Numbered from the stretch's first letter, positions 12,097 through 24,975 are shown. The stretch is 64,000 nucleotides of DNA from Punica granatum (GCF_007655135.1 NC_045128.1:23344811-23408810); one strand, 5' to 3'. A program made the numbers and translations. The notes: generated by a model not told the origin, from the letters alone.

Positions 12097-12861
12097 GGCA
12101 AAAGGGGGGGTCTTTTTGCAAAAATCGACAGTATAGGGACAAAAATGCAATTTAAGTTTTACAATTTGAAAGATCCGGATGGGTCCAGCTGTTCGAACTT
12201 ATCTGTTAGGACAAGTGGCCTCCGTATAGGGATGGGGGAACTAACCGTACCCATGTCCTAAAATTCCACCTCGATGGGAGCTTGAACCAATTAAACTGAA
12301 TTGGTTTGGTAGGGCAAAAATTATATATCTACTCTCAAACTTTCAAAAACATTGCATTTTCACCATTGTCGATATTTTAAAGAAAATTTGAGCGGAGAAA
12401 AATTATCAAAAAATGCAATGTTTGCCCGCGGGTCCTTGGGTTGATTCTTCGCGAATTGGGTTGTGGACTGCCCTCCTGTGCTTAGGCCTTTGTTTGCCCA
12501 ATTGAATCGGTCATGGGATGCCTCTAATTAAGCCCAATTAAGTCTATGGAATTCATCGTGCTTGTTACGTGTCTTTTGAGCTCCGCAATTACCGTTATGT
12601 GTAAAAAGTGGGTGTAAACGCGGTGATAATTAAATTTTTTTAATTTATTAAAGTAATAAATAGAACGTATCACTCCAGACATCACCAAATTTTTGTCAAG
12701 CAGAAGCATATAGTTACACTTTATTTTCGTTCCCTCTAAGTAGCAACGAGGTTTACAAACGATAAATTTAATATTCAACACAGTGATCATACGAAGGGAT
12801 TAGGGAAATCCGTTATTTACTTATTATACAGGAAAGCCGACTGCTTTCACGTTAATTGCAC

Positions 12862-13446
12862 TTAAGCCCTCCTAAAGACAAATGGAAAGGCATCCCCATC
12901 CAATTGCAGAAACCTTGTCCCATTCTGGACCAAAATCCCAGCGGACCCACACCTCGGCCTACAGTTAGGGCACGATTCGCTAGGGCACCATCCCAAATTG
13001 TAGATACCACCGTTGTTGTCAATCCTAAAGTACCCTCTCTCCCCGCCAGTCACGATGAATCGCCGGTTGGTGTCAGGATCCTCAGGGCCAACCCGCCATG
13101 CAGTCGACTGGACACAGACACTTGCTGCGTCAAACTGTACACCAGTGTCCCTGCCCTCCCGAATTATACTCTCTCCAGTTGCGAATGGCGTGAAGATGAC
13201 CGGAAGTCCACTGGAGACTACTGGCGCTAGGGGCTCCTGCCCGACATAAAGTGGGCATTGATCAGTTCGTCTGACCAAGGTAAGGCCACCCGCAACATCA
13301 GTCACGCCAGGCAGTACGTAGTACTGCACACCGCTCTGGACAGGGTTCCCATCCGTGTCAAGCACTGGGTTCTGAGATGCAGCAGGTGAGGAAATAGCAA
13401 TAGCTAGCAATACAACGGTCACCAAGCTCCTCATCACTCTCAACAT
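12862..13446 (-). CDS. Kunitz-type protease inhibitor / miraculin-like protein
   Basis: A single-exon gene of 194 codons, typical in length for the plant Kunitz (STI) family. These are secreted beta-trefoil proteins that usually inhibit serine proteases, and some members are miraculin-like taste or defence proteins. Residues 1-24 form a signal peptide (SLVTVVLLAIAISS). The family signature follows as VLDTDGNPVQSGVQYYV (28-44). Cysteines are at 64 and 111 (the conserved first pair) and at 154, 159, 162 and 166. The cluster GWCPSESCPNCRPRCG is the miraculin-like form with an extra Cys pair. A second Met at position 5 could also start it. The reactive-site loop is not the usual soybean Arg/Lys pattern, so inhibitory specificity is uncertain. 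The frame is intact. Confidence 0.93.
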   Translation of the reverse strand: MLRVMRSLVTVVLLAIAISSPAASQNPVLDTDGNPVQSGVQYYVLPGVTDVAGGLTLVRRTDQCPLYVGQEPLAPVVSSGLPVIFTPFATGESIIREGRDTGVQFDAASVCVQSTAWRVGPEDPDTNRRFIVTGGERGYFRIDNNGGIYNLGWCPSESCPNCRPRCGSAGILVQNGTRFLQLDGDAFPFVFRRA

Positions 13447-13552
13447 GGTTTATCTCACGATGAATGTCGCTGAAATTGTGTAAGATATATAGCACCTCAA
13501 GCGATTGATCTAATTAATGTGTGATGGATATCTTTATGGCAGCAATATCTCA

Positions 13553-13563
13553 GCTATATATAG
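13553..13563 (-). promoter_or_regulatory. TATA box of the Kunitz gene
   Basis: CTATATATAG on the minus strand, about 110 bp upstream of the ATG at 13446, a good distance for a plant core promoter with a short 5' UTR. A second TATA-like run at about 13477-13485 is only some 35 bp upstream of the ATG and is the weaker choice. Confidence 0.5.
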
Positions 13564-13569
13564 ATTTCT

Positions 13570-14635
13570 GGAACTGGGGAAGAGACCTACGTTTCATCGT
13601 TGTGCGTACGCAGAAGTCCATTTGTTCTTATCATCAGTTTGATTTATATGTATTACTTGTACCGTAAGGGTTAAATGTTGGAACAGTCCAATTTGTACAA
13701 CAGTTGACAAGAAAATTTTATCCTAAACATGCCCGAAAAATGTGAAAAATCCACTTCACCTTTTACACTGCTGTAACGATTCCTATCCAGCTATAGGAAT
13801 TATTCAAACTCCTTGTTTTTGTTTTTGTTTTTTTTTTTTTTTAGCGCAAGGGGGCATATTATTCCATTAAATAAATAAAAGGAGCAAAATTAATTAGTCC
13901 TAATCCGCGTACGCAGCCAACCAGTCTCCTATGACGTAAACCCATACAATCAACAAAAAGAGCAAAATACATATATCAACCGATAAATGATACGGGTAGT
14001 TTCACTATATTCTTTCAATCACGTGACAGTGTGTGATCTAATCACGTGCTACACGTCCTTAAACACTCACCTTGATATCATGTAAAATTTTCACTTGTCT
14101 TCCAATCGCCTGATCCTAATAGGTTGTATCAAATCTCATATATACCCAATGATTTCTTTCAATTCTTTCGATGTGAGATTGACAAATCTCAATAGTAGAT
14201 CATGGATTTTCGTTATAAACCTGGAAAAAGAAGGGAAAAAAGGGAGGCTGCTCTCTAGCTAGAAACCTACTCGGCGAGGGCAATTCGTGGGCAAACCACA
14301 AGGCTGTTCGTTTTCTTTTCTTTGTTCGAACCCATTGTTCATAATTTCATTGCCATCATATATATCCTGAAATGGTTCCATGATAGAAGCCAAATAGAAT
14401 ACATGCGTCTTATTATAGTCATATGGCGAAAGCAATATGCAGCAGAAGCTCCAAAAGAACACACACACACACATATATAATATCGCCAAAAAAACTTTTG
14501 GAGAATAAATAATATTTTATATCTAGTGTGAAATGAAGCAGATCTTCAATACCGGAAATTGTCTTTGATGATATTATGAAGATTATCTTCTCAGTTATCA
14601 AAATGCATGTTTCTAGGCCATTCGAGGATATTTTT
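13570..14635. other. Kunitz upstream and intergenic DNA
   Basis: AT-rich DNA with no exon I can support. It holds a T-run at about 13823-13842 and an AC/AT microsatellite at about 14460-14480. Confidence 0.5.
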
Positions 14636-14643
14636 CCTGGTAT

Positions 14644-15105
14644 ATGCTTCTGAATCTGTTAGGCTCTTCAGAAGAGATCCATAGATGGTCAATTATAGAA
14701 AAACTCTGTCCGCAATGTCTGTCGTCTGCGCCTCTTGTTAATTGGTTGGCTTATATAGTTCAACACCGATGTTTCATTTCTTGGTTAGCCCGGTACCTGA
14801 GGCATTGGAGGAGTAGTCAGTGGTTCTATGGGATATATATGTCATACATCTTTTCTTGTCCTTAAGACATTATTGACTCGTATTCTAATCAAGTTTGCTT
14901 GCCATTAGGCACAAGCTCTTCAACTATTTGCATCAAATCCCTCACCTTTGTCCTTCTCTCTCATCATTGGATCCGACTCAACAAATGTCATCTCTTGATC
15001 ATTTATTAAATCATCTTGTTTGCCATGGAAATGTTGAAGTATTCTCATTGACATTCAATTCCTTCCCGTCACTTTGTGCAACCTCGGCACTAGCATTCTC
15101 TTAGG
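14644..15105 (+). other. Possible decayed gene fragment, unidentified
   Basis: The plus strand shows two neighbouring open stretches (14644-14865 and 14895-15104). Their codon use and residues (for example NWLAYIVQHRC, WLARYLRHW, SFPSLCATSALAFS) look protein-like rather than random, but they lie in different registers and lack splice signals that would join them. I do not recognise a family. It could be a pseudogene piece or chance. Confidence 0.2.
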
Positions 15106-16410
15106 GAGTTAAATGCCTTTGCGGATTATTCAGCCAAATCAGGAGTAAATAGAGCTATGAATTTTGTTACTTAGCTGTGATGTTTGGTCTCTGCTAATTA
15201 GCTTTTCGTTTCCTTTCTTTCCTTGTTTTCATTCATAGTCTTTCCATTGCTGATGTTTTTGTCCCCATAATAGGATGCTATGATCTCTTAAATGTACTTA
15301 TATCATCAATGATTTCTCATCAGTTTAATATTTTTTAAAGAAAGTAAATTATTTCCAGCTTACATTTTGTTGCATGCATAAGAAAAATTCATGCTAGACA
15401 ACCGATATTTTTCTGTAGTTACACTGTGTTTCCATGAGTACTTGTGTTCAAGCCCTTGACACACTTCCCTCGCATCCCTTCACACTGCTTTACGCTGTCC
15501 CCATCACTTCCAGCATCCGCAGTTCCATTATTAATTATGCACCTCTTCCAATGATATATTTGTATGGTTTGTAACTGATAATTAAAGTAAATGGAACTTT
15601 ATCTATAGTAAAATGTTCACGTCAGGCTATATCGGCACTGAAAAGGTACAAAACTTACTAGAGGTACTTCGTGATCAAGCCAAACCAACGCTTGAACCTG
15701 ATTAGTCTCATAGACTAAGAGTGACCCTGATCTCACCGAGAAAGCCCTCATGAAATTTGTTCTTGAGTCAATCTTCTCAGTCACAGCTAGAATTATGTAT
15801 GGTAATTACTTTCGTGTTCGAGGAACATGTGTGGTGCTAATTTTATATGTGTGAAGCTCTCTTATTATTCCAAACTAATAACAGAGGCGGGGTATACAGC
15901 TCTAGCAACACTACAGTTTAGAAATCTTCAAATCGACGCTAACTGAAGCATCATAGGGTCAGATTGCCCTTTCGATCACCAGTGCATTCACTGCATGATT
16001 ATAGGTTCTCCAGTTGCTGCTCTGTTGGACTTATACTTGGAATGATCGATAGCTGCTATGGGAAAGTAACCCTTTTGAAAAGTAAACGGTATAAATCTGT
16101 TTGCGTGGCAACCATCCCTTACACAGCACACACAGTTTGATGTAAATTTCTCCCTCCCACACATTTGCGACTTAGATATTTATGAGAACTTTTCCGCTTA
16201 TCCACCTCCTTTCCAAGCCATTGGATTAACTGCTTGAGGTAGGCTCACATTACGGAATGGTTTATATGCATATGTGATCTAAATGGCCACCCGAAGCATT
16301 TCCTGACAAGAATAAACCAATACCGAGCAGGGTTTAGTTTCGGCAAGTGAGCTGCAAAATACTCAAACAGCTCGTCCTAAAAAGAAGAAAAAAGACAAGA
16401 CGAAAAATAT
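15106..16410. other. Intergenic DNA
   Basis: AT-rich sequence with no sustained open frame, no RNA gene signature and no repeat that I could define. Confidence 0.4.
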
Positions 16411-16415
16411 TTACT

Positions 16416-16686
16416 TTGTTTGGTTTCGCAATCGGATTTTAAAATTTTAATTATAACTTTTAACTCTACTTACTACACAACAAAAATCAACTATTCAAAG
16501 TAAAAAAGGTGGAGCCTATACATAAATCCACATACATCTCCATTATATTCAATTCAATTTTTAATACTAAATTATCTCAACTATTTATTACTTTTTCATA
16601 CATTTTCTCATAATTCAACAAAATAATCATTACAATTCAATTAAAGTCAAAACTCAACTCAACTCAACTCTAAAACTAAACACACC
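16416..16686. mobile_element. MITE-like element
   Basis: An AT-rich block of about 270 bp whose ends are weakly inverted (ttgtttggttt on the left, ctaaaactaaacac on the right), as in hAT-type miniature elements. Its inner part (for example ctcaactatttattac and cataattcaacaa) recurs at about 24400-24640, which supports a dispersed repeat. No coding capacity. Confidence 0.4.
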
Positions 16687-17015
16687 AAGAATTCTAAAAT
16701 AGAATGAGCACTTTAATAGTATCATCCTAGCGCATTCCACTTCATAATTTTCGATATGGTGCACATTTCATATACTACAGTATGCATAGGATTCTACAGA
16801 TCTCTGTTTCCGACTAATAATGGATGGAAAAACAAAAAAATAAAAAAGAACATTTGCATCAGATGATGTTGGTGTTTATACAATCAAATCAAAAAGTACA
16901 CTTACTGATCTCAATCTCACCCTTTTCCGAGAACTGATATTATAGCAAAAGATTTGACGAAGAATGAATCTAAATGCTCAATAGGTGAAACGGTGGGTGC
17001 ATATTCTTCTCTGGG

Positions 17016-17088
17016 CTAATGCGATGAATGCTTCCCCTTACTAGACCTCTGCCTACCACCGCGATTTCTTGAAGATGACTCTGCCTCC
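17016..17088 (-). CDS. Candidate last exon of an unidentified minus-strand gene
   Basis: On the minus strand a candidate acceptor (atatgtag, AG at 17090-17089) is followed by 24 codons ending in TAG at 17018-17016. They read EAESSSRNRGGRQRSS and then KGKHSSH. The Ser/Arg/Gly/Lys-rich tail looks like a real protein C-terminus, such as that of a nucleic-acid-binding protein. I found no earlier exon that I can join to it with confidence in 17100-22900, so the gene is unnamed. A 5' UTR-like, pyrimidine-rich stretch lies on the same strand at about 22830-22620. Confidence 0.35.
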
Positions 17089-20000
17089 CTACATATTGAT
17101 AGTTGATACATGATCAGAATAGTCAATAATTAAAAACCTGCAGCATGACAATTTGGTTTTGGGGAATGGATATGAGCATGAAAGTCGAAGAGAATTAAAG
17201 CAAATTATGAGCTGGCCATGGAGGGGAAGCTGCGGAATGTGATACCATAACTTGACCATAAACTATTCGGAGGACAAGCAAGACTATAGGAAGAGCCCTT
17301 GGAGGCAGTGTGATGCCAAATTCATTACACCTTCATTTGGACTCTCTGCTCTAACTATTTATAATGCCAACAGCATTAAGTCCCCCTGCCACTGCATCAA
17401 TTCTGATCCTTGGTGCCAACAGAGGGATCGACTATTTCCCTTTTTTAACTTTTTTCTTTTGTTTTTATTAACAATCTACCCCTAGACTTGTTAATTGTAA
17501 AATTTTGGCCCCGTGGGTTCAGATACGATGGTCCATCGCCCATCTAACCCTTCGCTTAAGTTAGACGGCTTTGAAATTGGAAAATAATTAAATATCTATT
17601 GTCTCTTCTCATGTTATGTTTGGTATGATAAAATGGAATGAGAATGAAACAGAATTAATTTTAGGGGAGCAATAACCAAAAAGTTATATTTTTAGATTGG
17701 AAAATTAGTCCGTCCCTACTATATGGTTTGACGGGGCTATTAATTAGTAAATAAAAAATTACGCGATCATCAAAAGGGACATAACACAGTCGTGCAGCCG
17801 GTCGTCCTATAACGAAGAGAGTCTTTAATTATTAGAATTTTTATGTCATTGTATTAGATCTATGGCCTCTCTTGTAACTGAAAAAAAATGATGTGACCTT
17901 TGTATATTGTTAACATGAGGTGCTATAACTAACCATGATTACGGCTTCGTTTGGGAGTACGCTAGTAGTTAGATTAGTGCTTATTTTATTGAGTATTAGG
18001 CATAAGCGATGTTTGGTAAATTCTTTCAAAACCATGGTTTGACTATTTTTGTAGTTGGAAACAAGATTTTCTCCTAGCAAATTGATTAGTACTTGTAAAA
18101 ACTTCTTCTACATATTCTTCATTTTAATCATTAATTTCAATTTCAGCATTTTGAAATTGTTACTTCCCAAACACTTTTGCTTATTGTAAAATCAGTACTT
18201 ATTTTTCAGCAATTATACTTCAGTGCTTTTACTTCAGTCACAACATTCTGAAACCAAGACTAAGTATAGAAAAATTCTAGAGCGGAGCACTAAATAATGT
18301 ACTATGGTGGAACACATAGTTTTGTATGACATAGAGATCCTTCAAATATTAAAAATTTGCACTTTAACTCACAATTTTTTCATTCGCGTTATAATATCAC
18401 CGGATCACATTAAAAAAAATCAAATATCTTGGATTGGTGATGTGTCGTATATCAACACGTGTCACAATTACTGTCCAATCTTTTAATTGTTCCTACATAC
18501 CGAATGGTTTTTTCAAGAAAACCGGTTTAATACAAGGCCTTTCATAATTAAATCGGCTCGAATTTATCGATATGATTCGTAGACTTGGTTTAATCATTTA
18601 GTTATTCTTTTGAAAACCATTGTCAACCATGACATCCAACCATGACATCCATCATCGCCGGAAAATAGAAAGACAAGCTTAGGTTTTCACTAGAGAATTA
18701 CAACCATATGAAACAATACATAATCACATGAAACAAACAAATGAATCTAGTGATCTTATGCATAATTACATGAATAGTTTGCATCTGGCCATGCTCCTAC
18801 GTACTAACAATGGCCATAGGCGGTTTTCTTGTTGTGTAGTTCGACGAAGATCGGAATTGGACTAACATAGCATAGCAGGATGCAAATTTATCAAATGATT
18901 TAAATTTATTAAATGGCAACGAGATTGCTGAAAGAAAACAAGATTGCTGCAACAGGGCTCTATATATTTTATAGATGATAAACGTCGTTGACTATGGAAG
19001 CTTATAGTGAACGACTATTTTTTTTTTCAGTCGTTGGCCAAAAAAAAAAGTTTGGGAACAAAATAACTTTCTTAATTTAACTTACTAAAATTATGGAATG
19101 TTATCTTTTTTTTTTTTATGGGGATCACCGTTCCCAAAATTAAGGAATTAAAAAGTATGAAAGATAGGATTTTTCTAACCGTCATTTACCTCTAACTGAC
19201 ATTTAACAATTACTCATTGTTATCCCTTTAGATAGACTAGTTTAAGCGGATCGTAAAATTGGCCTGGAACAATATATAAATGTACAAACACAATAACTTT
19301 AATACTTCATATTTATCACATACTAGTTTTTCATTAGGGTCCTCTTCATTGATACTTTTGTTTTACCTCCTAAAGAAATTTATATTCCTAAGACTTTTAT
19401 AGCAAATGGTTTATGCCGGATATTATAATAGCTGGAGCCAATATAAACAAACAAAATAAAAGTTAATTTTATTTAATTTTTTGTTCTATCCTATGGTCGT
19501 CATGATTGTTGTATTCATCAACAACTGAGACTATAAACGGGAATAGAATATGAAGGCTGGCTTTGGCAAGTCATTCAATTAATCAAAATCAGTATTGCTC
19601 GAACTCTTTAAGATTAAATTTTACTCTCCCGCCAAAAGAAACTTAGATCCGTAGCTAATGCAGGCAGAAACCGCTCTGGCAATCATTAATATTGGCTTGG
19701 TGGTATTGATAAACTGACACAAATATTATCTTTAATGATTCATATTCATTCCAATATGTTTAGTTTTTTATCAGGGTCTTCTTCCCTACTGCTTTTGTGA
19801 ATAACAAGCAGTGAAGAATAGTGCAGAACATGAAGAAACTATTGCACCTGAGACATGATTAAGCTCTTGAACTATCCTATCCCCAGCCTATGTCATGGAA
19901 CTGAGAATACCAAGGGAGATAGCCTCCTTTTTTTTTTCTTCTGATTTGGATGAATAAGTTTGAGCCAATCATTTAAACCACCAAGGCATATATTATGCTG

Positions 20001-22570
20001 ATAATGACACATTTGATTAATCTAAAAGTCACCCATTATTAGCTCAAAAATATTATGCATTTTAGTGTGAGCGAATGAGACAAAACAATTTTAGAAAGGA
20101 AAATTAACTCAGAAATGAACAAAATATCCTTAAAAAATATAAACAACTCATCTAATATCAGGTAATAAAATAAGGAAATTATCGTTACAAAAAAAAATCG
20201 GAGGATAAAAAAATAAAAAAAGATCAACATGGCCGGCCTCCAGCGAACTCTCTAAGAATACTACGGGAAGCTTTTGCTTATGGCAGTTTGACGATGTGAA
20301 GTAAAACATGTCAATAGGAATTGACTGTCGTAATCGAAACCGGGGGACTCTTTTCATATTGAATGTATTGCAAAATTGATGAGGGAGTTGCAGTTTCAAT
20401 TTTAATGAACAAAATTTTCAACTAAATATAAAAAAATGCGAAAACCAATTGTTTGTGAAAGCAATTTGATTATCGAAAAGGCAAAAAACCTCTATATGAG
20501 TGGCCAGATGATAATCGAACATAGTGATCGGAATTTAAAACAATAAAATGAACCAATAAAAAACCGAAAAACTGGTTAAAAATGAGAAAATTAACCAATG
20601 AAAAACTGAAAACTGGTTGAAAAAGAAGACCAAACCGGATTTGCAAAAAATTGAACTATCGGTTCAGTATTAGTCCGATTGATTAGGATTGGTTTTCGCC
20701 TATTACCCGATTACAGGTTGTCCCCATGTGGACAAGTGTGACGATGTGATTGGGTCAGGTGTCGAATGAGTGAGGGACGAGTAAAAATTATTGTGGGGGA
20801 AAAACCATTAAATGAATAGTTGAAAGATTACAATTTGAGAGGCAAATAAAGAATGTAGATTATGAATGACCAAATATTTAATGGGTAAAATTAGTTGCCC
20901 ACCATGAGACATTATTTAGCGTCCCGCTCTAGAAGTTTCCATAAGTATATCCACATGTGTAATTAAAAAAAAAAGATATCCACATAAAACTTATATTCTT
21001 TTATATATGTGAAAGAATGTTATTCATCACCTCTCTGGATGGTCCCTTGTTTTTCATATCCAACGGCGTGGGCAGGCGCGACATGATCGCCTTGACCCTC
21101 GAAGACCCCCTCTTTATGTGTATATGTTACAATTTTTTTCCCTGATACTCTTATCATTTTTATTAGTGTCTTCTTGGCTCTAATGTCTATACCTATAAGT
21201 AACATTATTTGCCACAAGGTTTAAGGGCTCGTTCGGCCTTCGATAGAATTGCACACGCATCATCTGCCACAAAGTTTCCAATTTGTTCTAGACCATTCGT
21301 AGATTGCAAAGGAGTATACCTACAAAAAAAAAAAAGAATCAACATAGATTAAGTGTAATCATTAACCAAAGGGTAATTATCTAAATATCAAATTGATTTA
21401 ATATTTCCAAATAATCCTATATGTTAATTAAATACGTGTGCTCATAAATCGAACTGTTCAGATAAAATAATAGAACTCAGGACAAGTGACGCACCTTTAA
21501 AATCTTAAAAGATAAATAGATTGGTGGAAGTCCTTTTGCTCAAAATCTCATAAACAAGATGCCAATATAATGCAACCTCAAGTGATCAGAAGAACTGCAA
21601 CCCGGTCCAACTATCTAAGACTTAGAAATGGTAATACTAAGCTGCATTGCCACACTATCAAACCTAAGATAAAGGAGAACGGAACCATAAGCTTGAATTG
21701 ACGATCAAAACAAAGAAAAATCGAAAGAAAAAATGTCGCAACAATATTTCTGATACTGAAAATGTATGAGGCCAAAGAAAAAAGGAGCTGCCATATGACT
21801 GGAAATAAGAGAGTATACCAAAAGAATACAATCATTAACAGCGGATTTTGTATATACTGTACCAAAACCTGAAAGCTAAGATTCAGGCATTGGCTTAAAA
21901 GAGCCAAATGAGGGGTGAGAAAAGTGTGGAACTACTGTAAAGGATTTATAGCTAAGCGTAATCCAGCTACCAATGCCGCTAGAACTCCGATTCATGTGAA
22001 TAGTTGATTCACCTTTCTAAGCTTAGGCACCACGAGTCTCAGTTTTTGATATTTGAGAATCAAAAGAAATTTCAGCAGGAAATGCAATATCGAATTGTCA
22101 ACAATGAGGAAGTAAAAGAAGCCGAACTACCTTAGATATGTAGAGAGGGACAATAGCAGAAGCAATCTACGTTTTGATTTCCAGCAAGCAAGCTATGGAA
22201 GTAAGATGACAAAGGTGAACAAGCACAACAATTTCACCACAGTTGACAGAAACATTACCTCATCCTCATGCATCTGATTAAGAGGTCTGAAACAGAAGTA
22301 TTATTGCTTATCTCAGTTTGCCTAATTAGCTATCTACGAATCTAAATTTCTAAAATAAAGGCATTCATTAACAATGACAGTTTTAAATTAAAAAATGATG
22401 AAATTCCAAGAAAAGCAAACGATGGATAGATTAGATTGCCTTCAGCCTTAGATCAACTTTCCAAGACTGTAAAATCAGGTCTTGGCTTCAAAAGATAAAC
22501 ACTAAGTCACACAATGCTTGTTCAGGCATCTCATCAAACACCTTGGGATCCAATACAAACTATATGCATA
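17089..22570. other. Long AT-rich stretch without supported exons
   Basis: Either intergenic DNA or introns of the minus-strand gene that ends at 17016. Open frames here, for example 20148-20399 and 21611-21907 on the minus strand, are short and lack family motifs. A sequence at 17940-18260 with the words cgtttggga and tttggtaaat resembles ends of non-autonomous transposons, but I could not define its borders. Confidence 0.4.
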
Positions 22571-22578
22571 GCACAAAA

Positions 22579-22833
22579 CTATGATGCCGCAGAGATCGGA
22601 GGGGGAGTGAAGTGAACCCCAGATCTTCCATTGAATTGGATGATCGATGGCATCAATAATGCCGCAGAGATGGGCGGACGAGGAGGGAGACGATGAAGGG
22701 GGACAGAGAGATGAGAGAGAGTGAAAAGAGGGGTAGGGAGGTTTCCAGAGGAAAAAAGAAAAAAAAAAAAAAAGGGGGCGGGAAGGAAGACCGGCAAATT
22801 GTACTGCCGGTGAAAACTCTCAACCATTGCCAA
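22579..22833 (-). other. Pyrimidine-rich 5' UTR-like sequence
   Basis: Read on the minus strand this is CT-rich (ctctctcatctctctgtccccc and similar words), as many plant 5' leaders are, with a possible ATG at about 22624. The stretch ctctgcggcat occurs twice, about 70 bp apart. It may be the start of the gene ending at 17016. This is a weak inference from strand and composition. Confidence 0.25.
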
Positions 22834-22920
22834 CGGCTAGGGACAACTCAGCGGCGGGTCCTAACAATTTGCCCCAGAGTAAAACTCGGTGTCGATATCT
22901 ATATTTATACCAATATTAAT

Positions 22921-24014
22921 ATATAGAGTTAAATGCACTTTCCTTCCCGAATTATAAGGTGAAATTGGTTTTATCCCCGACTTTTAAGATTTTGCAAAGT
23001 ATCTCCCGACTTAATTCAAAAATAAGCAAGGTGACTCATCGATTAAATTCCGGCCATAATTTCAGTCAAAATAGCTCACACACCAGTCACATGCCATTAT
23101 AAAAAGGAAAAAAAAATGTCATTCAAATAAATGATGAAATTTATTTGCAAATGGGAAAAATTAGACAACCAAATTTCCCTTTCATCCGAATGATTCCACT
23201 CCAATCGATTCTTGTTATTATCTGGAAGTGGGAAGCAAGTCCTAAGCTTTTCCTTTGAGGGTTTATCTATGTTTAGTCAAATTCGACCGAAAATGATGAA
23301 ATCTACCTGAACTGACCATGGTTTTGATTAAAGTGTGTTCCACCCCTATGATTAAGCTCCATTGCTCTACTTATATGTTAAAGCAGTTAAGGTGGTTTCT
23401 TATGCCCACAAGATTGTTTATGATTTCTTTATGAATGGAAGATAGTAGCTTTTTTATTCTTATTTCAGATATGGACTGAAATTACTTGGAGAAAAAAAAT
23501 TATGAACTTGAAGTTCGATGATAGACTTGATTATTTTGGGCAGAAAGGAACAGAAATAAATGGGCCAAAACGGAAAAGCTATTCTCATATTAATTTTTTA
23601 TTACATAACAGTTTTTCATCATTAATTAATTAATTGGTTGGGTCTTCATCTAGTCGCCGACGAGAGGGTTGCGGTGGCGGGGTTGCCTACAAGATGATGG
23701 AAGTGGTGGTTTTTTTTTTTTTGGTTGAGAAGGAGGGCTGCAGTGGGGTGGTAGACATGATTTTTTTCTCCAAATTCAATTTTTTTTTATCAAATTACCC
23801 TTTTGCAGATATCAATTAATTAACTGACATATTAATTTTGTTTTTAAAATGGCATGTGAGCGGCATGTGAGCTCTTTTGGTCTGGAGTGTGGCCGGAATT
23901 TAATACAGGAATCACCTTGCTTATTTTTAAATTAGGTCAAGAGACACTTTACAAAATCTCGAAGATCAGAGGGTAAATTCATTTCATTTCATAAAGTATT
24001 TTTAACTCTTATAT
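22921..24014. mobile_element. Foldback (long terminal inverted repeat) element, about 1.1 kb
   Basis: The first 180 or so bases and the last 180 are diverged inverted copies. Left marks are gagttaaatgcac, cttattttt-type words, gattaaattccggcc and cacatgccat. On the right the complements appear in reverse order: atggcatgtgag, ggccggaatttaat, gcttatttttaaatt and ttttaactctta. The 740-bp centre has no transposase. It looks like a non-autonomous DNA transposon, for example Mutator-like, but I did not find a clear target duplication. Confidence 0.6.
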
Positions 24015-24389
24015 GTGAAGTCAAAACTTTTCTGTTTCGTCTCACTTTTAGTTTTCAAAAATACCCATACTGTATATTTTTCGATTAATAAGAATCCTTG
24101 AGTCAAACTTAGAAATTTAAATTGACAAAAAAATAACTAAAAACATTTTTTAATCCTCATTTTTCTCCCTTGGCTTTTCTCTTTACGACAATTCTGCTTT
24201 CTAACTTCCATGAGGAAGAAACTGCTCCACTTTTATTTTTTAATTTATTTACTACTTTACATTAATTTTTTTTGCATTTTTTAACATCACATTGCCTTGA
24301 TAATTTTCTATTAAATAGAATATTTTAAAATATAAAACTCTTGAAATTTTCAATAGAGTATAAAATTTTAGAAATTAAGGACATTTTGG

Positions 24390-24640
24390 TTATGAATTTT
24401 TTTTAAATTCTATTCAACTCAATTTTATTTATCTTCAATTTAATTACACAATTATTACTTCTTCTTTTTTCTTCAATTTTTTTAACTATTCAATTTAATT
24501 TTTAACATTAAATTCTCTCAACTATTCATTACATTTTTCACAATTCAACAATAAAATCAATATTTTTTATGAACTATTCATTATTTTTTCCACTTTTTCT
24601 TATAATTTAACAATATAATCATTATAATATCAAATAAATA
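24390..24640. repeat. Second copy of the MITE-like sequence at 16416
   Basis: Shares words such as ctcaactattcattac, cacaattcaaca and ataatcattataat with 16540-16650. It is degraded and lacks clear ends. Confidence 0.35.
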
Positions 24641-24975
24641 TAATTATTTATAGTTGGAATGCAAAGCTTAAATTATTGATTTTAGTAAAATTTCGAAAGC
24701 ATGCATGTACAATGAGTATAAACTTATTAAAATATTTTTAAATTGGAAATTATCAGGTAGAGTTCAACTTTTTTTTTCGGTATGAAACGTGATATCCGGA
24801 AAGAAGAGTTGAACTTATTTAAACTTATCAATTTAATCGGTGCATGGGCGGATTATTATTAATTAATTAATGTTATTTGCCCTAAATTTGATGAAACCAT
24901 GGACTTTTGATGATCAATCCCTTCAAACTTTTGCTCTAGCTCTGCTGCTTGCTTAGGAGGAAATTTCCCGCTACA

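Larger units (their letters stand above)
7066..12620 (-). mobile_element. Solo LTR of a Tat/Ogre-like Ty3 element, split by another solo LTR
   Basis: Two segments, 7066-7681 and 10455-12620, make one LTR of about 2.78 kb on the minus strand once the plus-strand solo LTR at 7682-10454 is set aside. That is close in length to the other Tat-type LTRs here. Its minus-strand start (about 12620) reads tttacacccactttttacac. A TATA box, TATAAATAA, lies at 12096-12088 on the minus strand. Its end (plus strand tgtcgcgcagg from 7066) follows a stretch typical of Tat LTR ends, including gtaacaaaacccccgaa. No internal domain adjoins it. The segment 10500-11900 is unusually rich in TAATTA/CAATTA words. I could not find a matching target duplication: CACAT precedes 7066 but is not repeated at the other edge. 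The family assignment is inference from length, end motifs and similarity to the neighbouring LTRs. Confidence 0.6.

Noticed and set aside
7061..12625. Clean target duplication for the outer solo LTR
   Set aside because: CACAT at 7061-7065 has no convincing partner next to 12620, so I did not claim one.
22430..22575. PPR-like words (KVFDEMPE) on the minus strand
   Set aside because: Only about ten residues match, the frame is closed on both sides, and no further PPR units follow.
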